Assembly (NCBI GenBank): GCA_947565475.1
Contig: CANOGI010000093.1
Span: 1-8,079 of the forward strand
DNA length: 8,079 nt
Reading direction: 5' to 3'
From: an uncultured Eubacteriaceae bacterium
GTDB taxonomy: Bacteria; Bacillota; Clostridia; Lachnospirales; CAG-274
Below, in pieces: positions 6,008 through 8,079 of this stretch. The notes under the pieces are model-generated. The model made no database searches. It was not told where the DNA came from and was given only the letters and a program-made list of their open reading frames with translations. Position 1 is the first letter of the stretch. Every line of letters begins with the position of its first letter. Both the position numbers and the translations under genes were made by a program.

Positions 6008-6291
6008 TTTAACCGACAGAGGAAGTTCCCCGCGGCGTGTCGATAAGGTGGATACGCTTGCGGAAAATTCTGGCATTTCCCGCGACAGTGGGTGTAAAAA
6101 ATTCATTTTTTAATGCCCCATAAAGTCAAATTTTCTCCTCAGACGAGCAAAGCTCGTCTCGCGGATTTAAGTCCGCGACGCTTTTTGCGATTTCCAATTC
6201 TTTGAAAATTTATGTTTTTTTGACAGTCTGAGGCGAATACTTTCTCCGTCGGTTACTTGAATTTTTGTTATACAAAAATTTGAGCAGTATT
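6008..6291 (+). repeat. Family 2 repeat, long copy upstream of dnaX
   Basis: The left end TTTAACCGACAGAGGAAGT (6008-6026) recurs exactly after dnaX (7948-7966). Bases 6239-6254 (ACTTTCTCCGTCGGTT) are an inverted copy of 6011-6026 with two mismatches, giving a 244-bp unit with terminal inverted repeats. The right part, 6234-6291, matches 8022-8079 at 48 of 58 positions without gaps, extending past the inverted repeat into a 13-bp hairpin (6256-6268/6272-6284). The interior is unrelated to the downstream copy and carries successive hairpins: CCGC/GCGG around 6029-6062, GGG-TAAAAAA/TTTTTTA-CCC (6090-6118), AGACGAGC-AAA-GCTCGTCT (6141-6159) and CGCGGA/TCCGCG (6160-6177). The last two lie inside CCTCAGAC/GTCTGAGG (6137-6144/6226-6233). 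It has no coding capacity; the family is not recognised. Confidence 0.72.
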
Positions 6292-6320
6292 GAGATTTAT
6301 AGTTATTGTATATGTATAGT
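6290..6320 (+). promoter_or_regulatory. Possible dnaX promoter
   Basis: TTGAGA (6290-6295) and TATAGT (6315-6320) are separated by 19 bp, longer than ideal, in a very AT-rich stretch that also offers TATAAA at 6325-6330 without a good -35. It lies at the junction with the family 2 repeat. dnaX might also be read through from the SRP RNA promoter. Confidence 0.3.
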
Positions 6321-6363
6321 ATGTTATAAAATGGGCCGCGCGCTTTTGAGACGAGGTGTTTTT

Positions 6364-7947
6364 TTGGGATATATAGCGCTTTACAGAAAAATGCGTCCGA
6401 AAAACTTTGAGCAGGTTGTCGGGCAGGAACATATTATTAAAACTTTACGAAATCAAATTAAATCCGAAAGGATAAGCCACGCTTATTTATTTTGCGGAAC
6501 AAGGGGAACAGGAAAAACGTCGGTGGCTAAAATTTTCGCCAAGGCGGTAAACTGTTTTAATCCGAAAGACGGACAGCCCTGCGGGGAGTGCGAGTCATGT
6601 TTAAGCGTGGACGGCGGTTTTAACATGAATGTTATTGAGATAGACGCCGCCAGCAACAACAGCGTTGACAATATAAGGGAAATCAGGGATGAGGTTAAAT
6701 ATCCCCCAACCAACGCTAAATATAAGGTTTATATAATCGACGAGGTTCATATGCTCTCAATCGGGGCTTTTAACGCTCTTTTGAAAACCCTTGAGGAGCC
6801 CCCATCCCACGTTGTTTTTATATTAGCCACAACAGACCCACAGAAAATACCCATAACTATACACTCAAGGTGCCAAAGGTTTGATTTTAAAAGAATATCA
6901 GCCGAGTTGATAGGCGATACGCTTAAAAAATATATGGATGCGGAAAATGTTTCGGTGACGGACGAGGCAGTCAATTATATAGCCGCTGTTTCCGACGGGG
7001 CTATGAGGGACGCTTTAAGTATAATCGACCAGTGCCAGTCTTTTTATTTCGGAGAGGAAATAACTTTGAGAAAAGTTTTAGACGTTTGCGGGGCTGTTGA
7101 CTCCTCAGTGTTTTTTGAGATGACAGACGCCTTGTTTAATCAAAACAACGAGAAATGTATGGAGATTATTGAGCGCGCTGTTTCTGACGGACGGGATATT
7201 ATAAGGTTTATAGACGACCTTATACTTCATTTGAGAAATATTATTGTCGCTGTTTCCGTGTCAGAGGGGTCTTACGCCCTTGAGTTCTCAAAAGAGAATA
7301 TTTTGAGGTATAAAGAACAAGGGGAGAAAATCGACAGGGGATTTATCATTGAGCTTATAAACAACTTCTCAGCGTTACAGTCGAGTCTTAAATATGCCTC
7401 AAATCCAAGGGTTATTTTTGAGGTTTCATGTATTAAAATATGCAATCCTGTCGGAGGAGAGAACATAGAGCAGCTTAAAGCCGAGATGAGAAACCTCAGA
7501 AAAAAAATAGACGATGGTGATTTTATAAGAAAAGAAAGCGTTGTCCCTGATAATGAGAAAAATGAGGAGGCGCCGGAGTCACCTAAGCCGAAACCTAAGG
7601 CGGCTTCGGAGAATATGAAAGAGGCTGTGTCGTCATGGAAGATTTTTACGGAGGATTTTAAAATGGCCGACAGAAGTTTTCTTTTACAGATTAAGCCCAA
7701 AATACTTGACGATAAAATTTATTTGGTTTGCTCTAAAAAGGGATATTTTGACAGAGTTTTAACACTTAAAGATGAGATAACGTCAAAACTTTCTAAAAAA
7801 TATGGGAGAGATTTTGATTTATATGTCGTGACTGAAAAGGATTTCGACGCCAAAAGCGGAGAGTTTGACATGACGGATGTTCAAACGGAGTTTGACTTTG
7901 AGGAAGATATAAACTCAAAGCTTGGAGACAATATTGTTTGGGATTAG
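6364..7947 (+). CDS. dnaX: DNA polymerase III subunit gamma/tau
   Basis: This is the AAA+ subunit of the clamp-loader complex, which opens and loads the beta clamp and, as tau, holds polymerase cores together. TTG at 6364 is chosen as start because GAGGTG lies 5 nt upstream and the product then begins MGYIALYRKMRPKNFEQVVGQEH, where the family normally starts. In-frame ATG 6331 and TTG 6265 lie upstream but have no ribosome site and would add unconserved residues. The result is 527 residues. Walker A is GTRGTGKTS (45-53), the zinc-module cysteines are C64, C73, C76 and C79, Walker B is IIDEVH (124-129) and sensor/arginine-finger motif SRC is 168-170. The collar domain ends near residue 380. 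A charged, proline-rich linker follows (about 384-415), then a C-terminal domain of about 105 residues. An A8 run at the collar/linker junction is described separately. The usual partners yaaK and recR would lie beyond the window. Confidence 0.95.
   Translation: MGYIALYRKMRPKNFEQVVGQEHIIKTLRNQIKSERISHAYLFCGTRGTGKTSVAKIFAKAVNCFNPKDGQPCGECESCLSVDGGFNMNVIEIDAASNNSVDNIREIRDEVKYPPTNAKYKVYIIDEVHMLSIGAFNALLKTLEEPPSHVVFILATTDPQKIPITIHSRCQRFDFKRISAELIGDTLKKYMDAENVSVTDEAVNYIAAVSDGAMRDALSIIDQCQSFYFGEEITLRKVLDVCGAVDSSVFFEMTDALFNQNNEKCMEIIERAVSDGRDIIRFIDDLILHLRNIIVAVSVSEGSYALEFSKENILRYKEQGEKIDRGFIIELINNFSALQSSLKYASNPRVIFEVSCIKICNPVGGENIEQLKAEMRNLRKKIDDGDFIRKESVVPDNEKNEEAPESPKPKPKAASENMKEAVSSWKIFTEDFKMADRSFLLQIKPKILDDKIYLVCSKKGYFDRVLTLKDEITSKLSKKYGRDFDLYVVTEKDFDAKSGEFDMTDVQTEFDFEEDINSKLGDNIVWD
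7500..7520 (+). other. Candidate slippage/frameshift site in dnaX
   Basis: Eight A residues (7500-7507) cover codons 379-382 (R-K-K-I). In the reading frame this gives A AAA AAA, a permissible -1 slippery heptamer. The -1 frame continues N-R-R-W and stops at TGA 7518-7520, and the other alternative frame stops at once at TAG 7508-7510. Either event would yield a product of 381-385 residues ending just after the collar domain, comparable to gamma. No strong downstream stem-loop or well-placed upstream Shine-Dalgarno stimulator is visible, so transcriptional slippage is the likelier mechanism. Confidence 0.4.
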
Positions 7948-8079
7948 TTTAACCGACAGAGGAAGTCCCTCACTTTTTAAGAGGGGAAACTTAGTTTTGT
8001 ATTCAGGGGAGCGAAAGCTTACGAATACTTTTGACGTTGGTTACGAGAATTTTTATTATACAAAAATTCGAGTAGTCTT
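7948..8079 (+). repeat. Family 2 repeat, short copy downstream of dnaX
   Basis: It begins at the base after the dnaX stop codon with TTTAACCGACAGAGGAAGT, identical to the left end upstream of dnaX, and its right end (8022-8079) is 48/58 identical to 6234-6291. The inverted terminal match is weaker here (7951-7966 against 8027-8042). The short interior folds as CCCTC/GAGGG (7967-7971/7981-7985) and as GTATTC...GAATAC (7999-8028) capped by AGC-GAAA-GCT. The right-hand hairpin GAATTTTT/AAAAATTC (8047-8069) keeps its form where bases differ: a G-T pair upstream is G-C here. The repeat may extend beyond the window edge. Its place suggests it lies in the transcript between dnaX and the next gene. 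Confidence 0.72.

Noticed and set aside
6011..6030. GACAGAGGAAGT resembles the GAGGAAAGTC core of RNase P RNA
   Set aside because: The other conserved RNase P regions are absent, the match recurs at 7951 in an unrelated short context, and it is part of a terminal inverted repeat.
6265..6363. Longer N terminus for DnaX from TTG 6265 or ATG 6331
   Set aside because: No ribosome binding site precedes either codon, the added residues are not conserved in DnaX, and 6265 lies inside the repeat hairpin.
5894..6363. CRISPR array or tRNA in the long gap before dnaX
   Set aside because: No regularly spaced identical repeats and no cloverleaf or T-loop motif were found; the structure is explained by terminators and the family 2 repeat.

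Overview
This AT-rich window reads as a chromosomal segment from a low-GC Bacillota, probably a clostridial lineage. The reasons are the gene families (a BlaI/BlaR1-type pair, a YtqA/YhcC-type radical SAM protein, an RsiV/PdaC-like lipoprotein), strong GGAGG-type ribosome binding sites, a large SRP RNA with an Alu domain, and the SRP RNA lying just upstream of dnaX as in Bacillus. The species cannot be named from the sequence alone.

Layout, left to right. (1) Bases 1-434 hold the 3' end of dnaJ, closed by a good intrinsic terminator and a smaller second one. (2) Bases 600-2968 hold a two-gene operon: a BlaI/MecI-type repressor and an M56 membrane metalloprotease sensor whose extracellular part is not a penicillin-binding domain. 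(3) Bases 2969-3367 separate convergent genes and hold a candidate terminator, a TAGAC-N2-GTCTA dyad and a 209-bp inverted-repeat element (family 1, long form). (4) Bases 3368-5085, minus strand, hold a radical SAM gene followed with a 4-nt overlap by a lipoprotein gene, driven by a clear promoter at 5158-5186. (5) Bases 5189-5282 are a short hairpin copy of the family 1 element, abutting that promoter. (6) Bases 5425-6005 are an RNA region: a strong promoter, a structured 140-150 nt stretch of unknown identity, the SRP RNA, and terminator-like hairpins. (7) Bases 6008-8079 hold dnaX between two same-direction copies of a second repeat family, a long hairpin-rich one upstream and a short one downstream.

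The functional themes are protein folding and targeting (DnaJ, SRP RNA), signal-dependent derepression (repressor plus protease), envelope stress or cell wall (lipoprotein) and replication (DnaX). The most unusual items are the two inverted-repeat families, each present as one long and one short copy; an eight-A run in dnaX with stop codons waiting in both alternative frames, which could yield a gamma-like short DnaX; and the unassigned structured RNA candidate between a near-consensus promoter and the SRP RNA.
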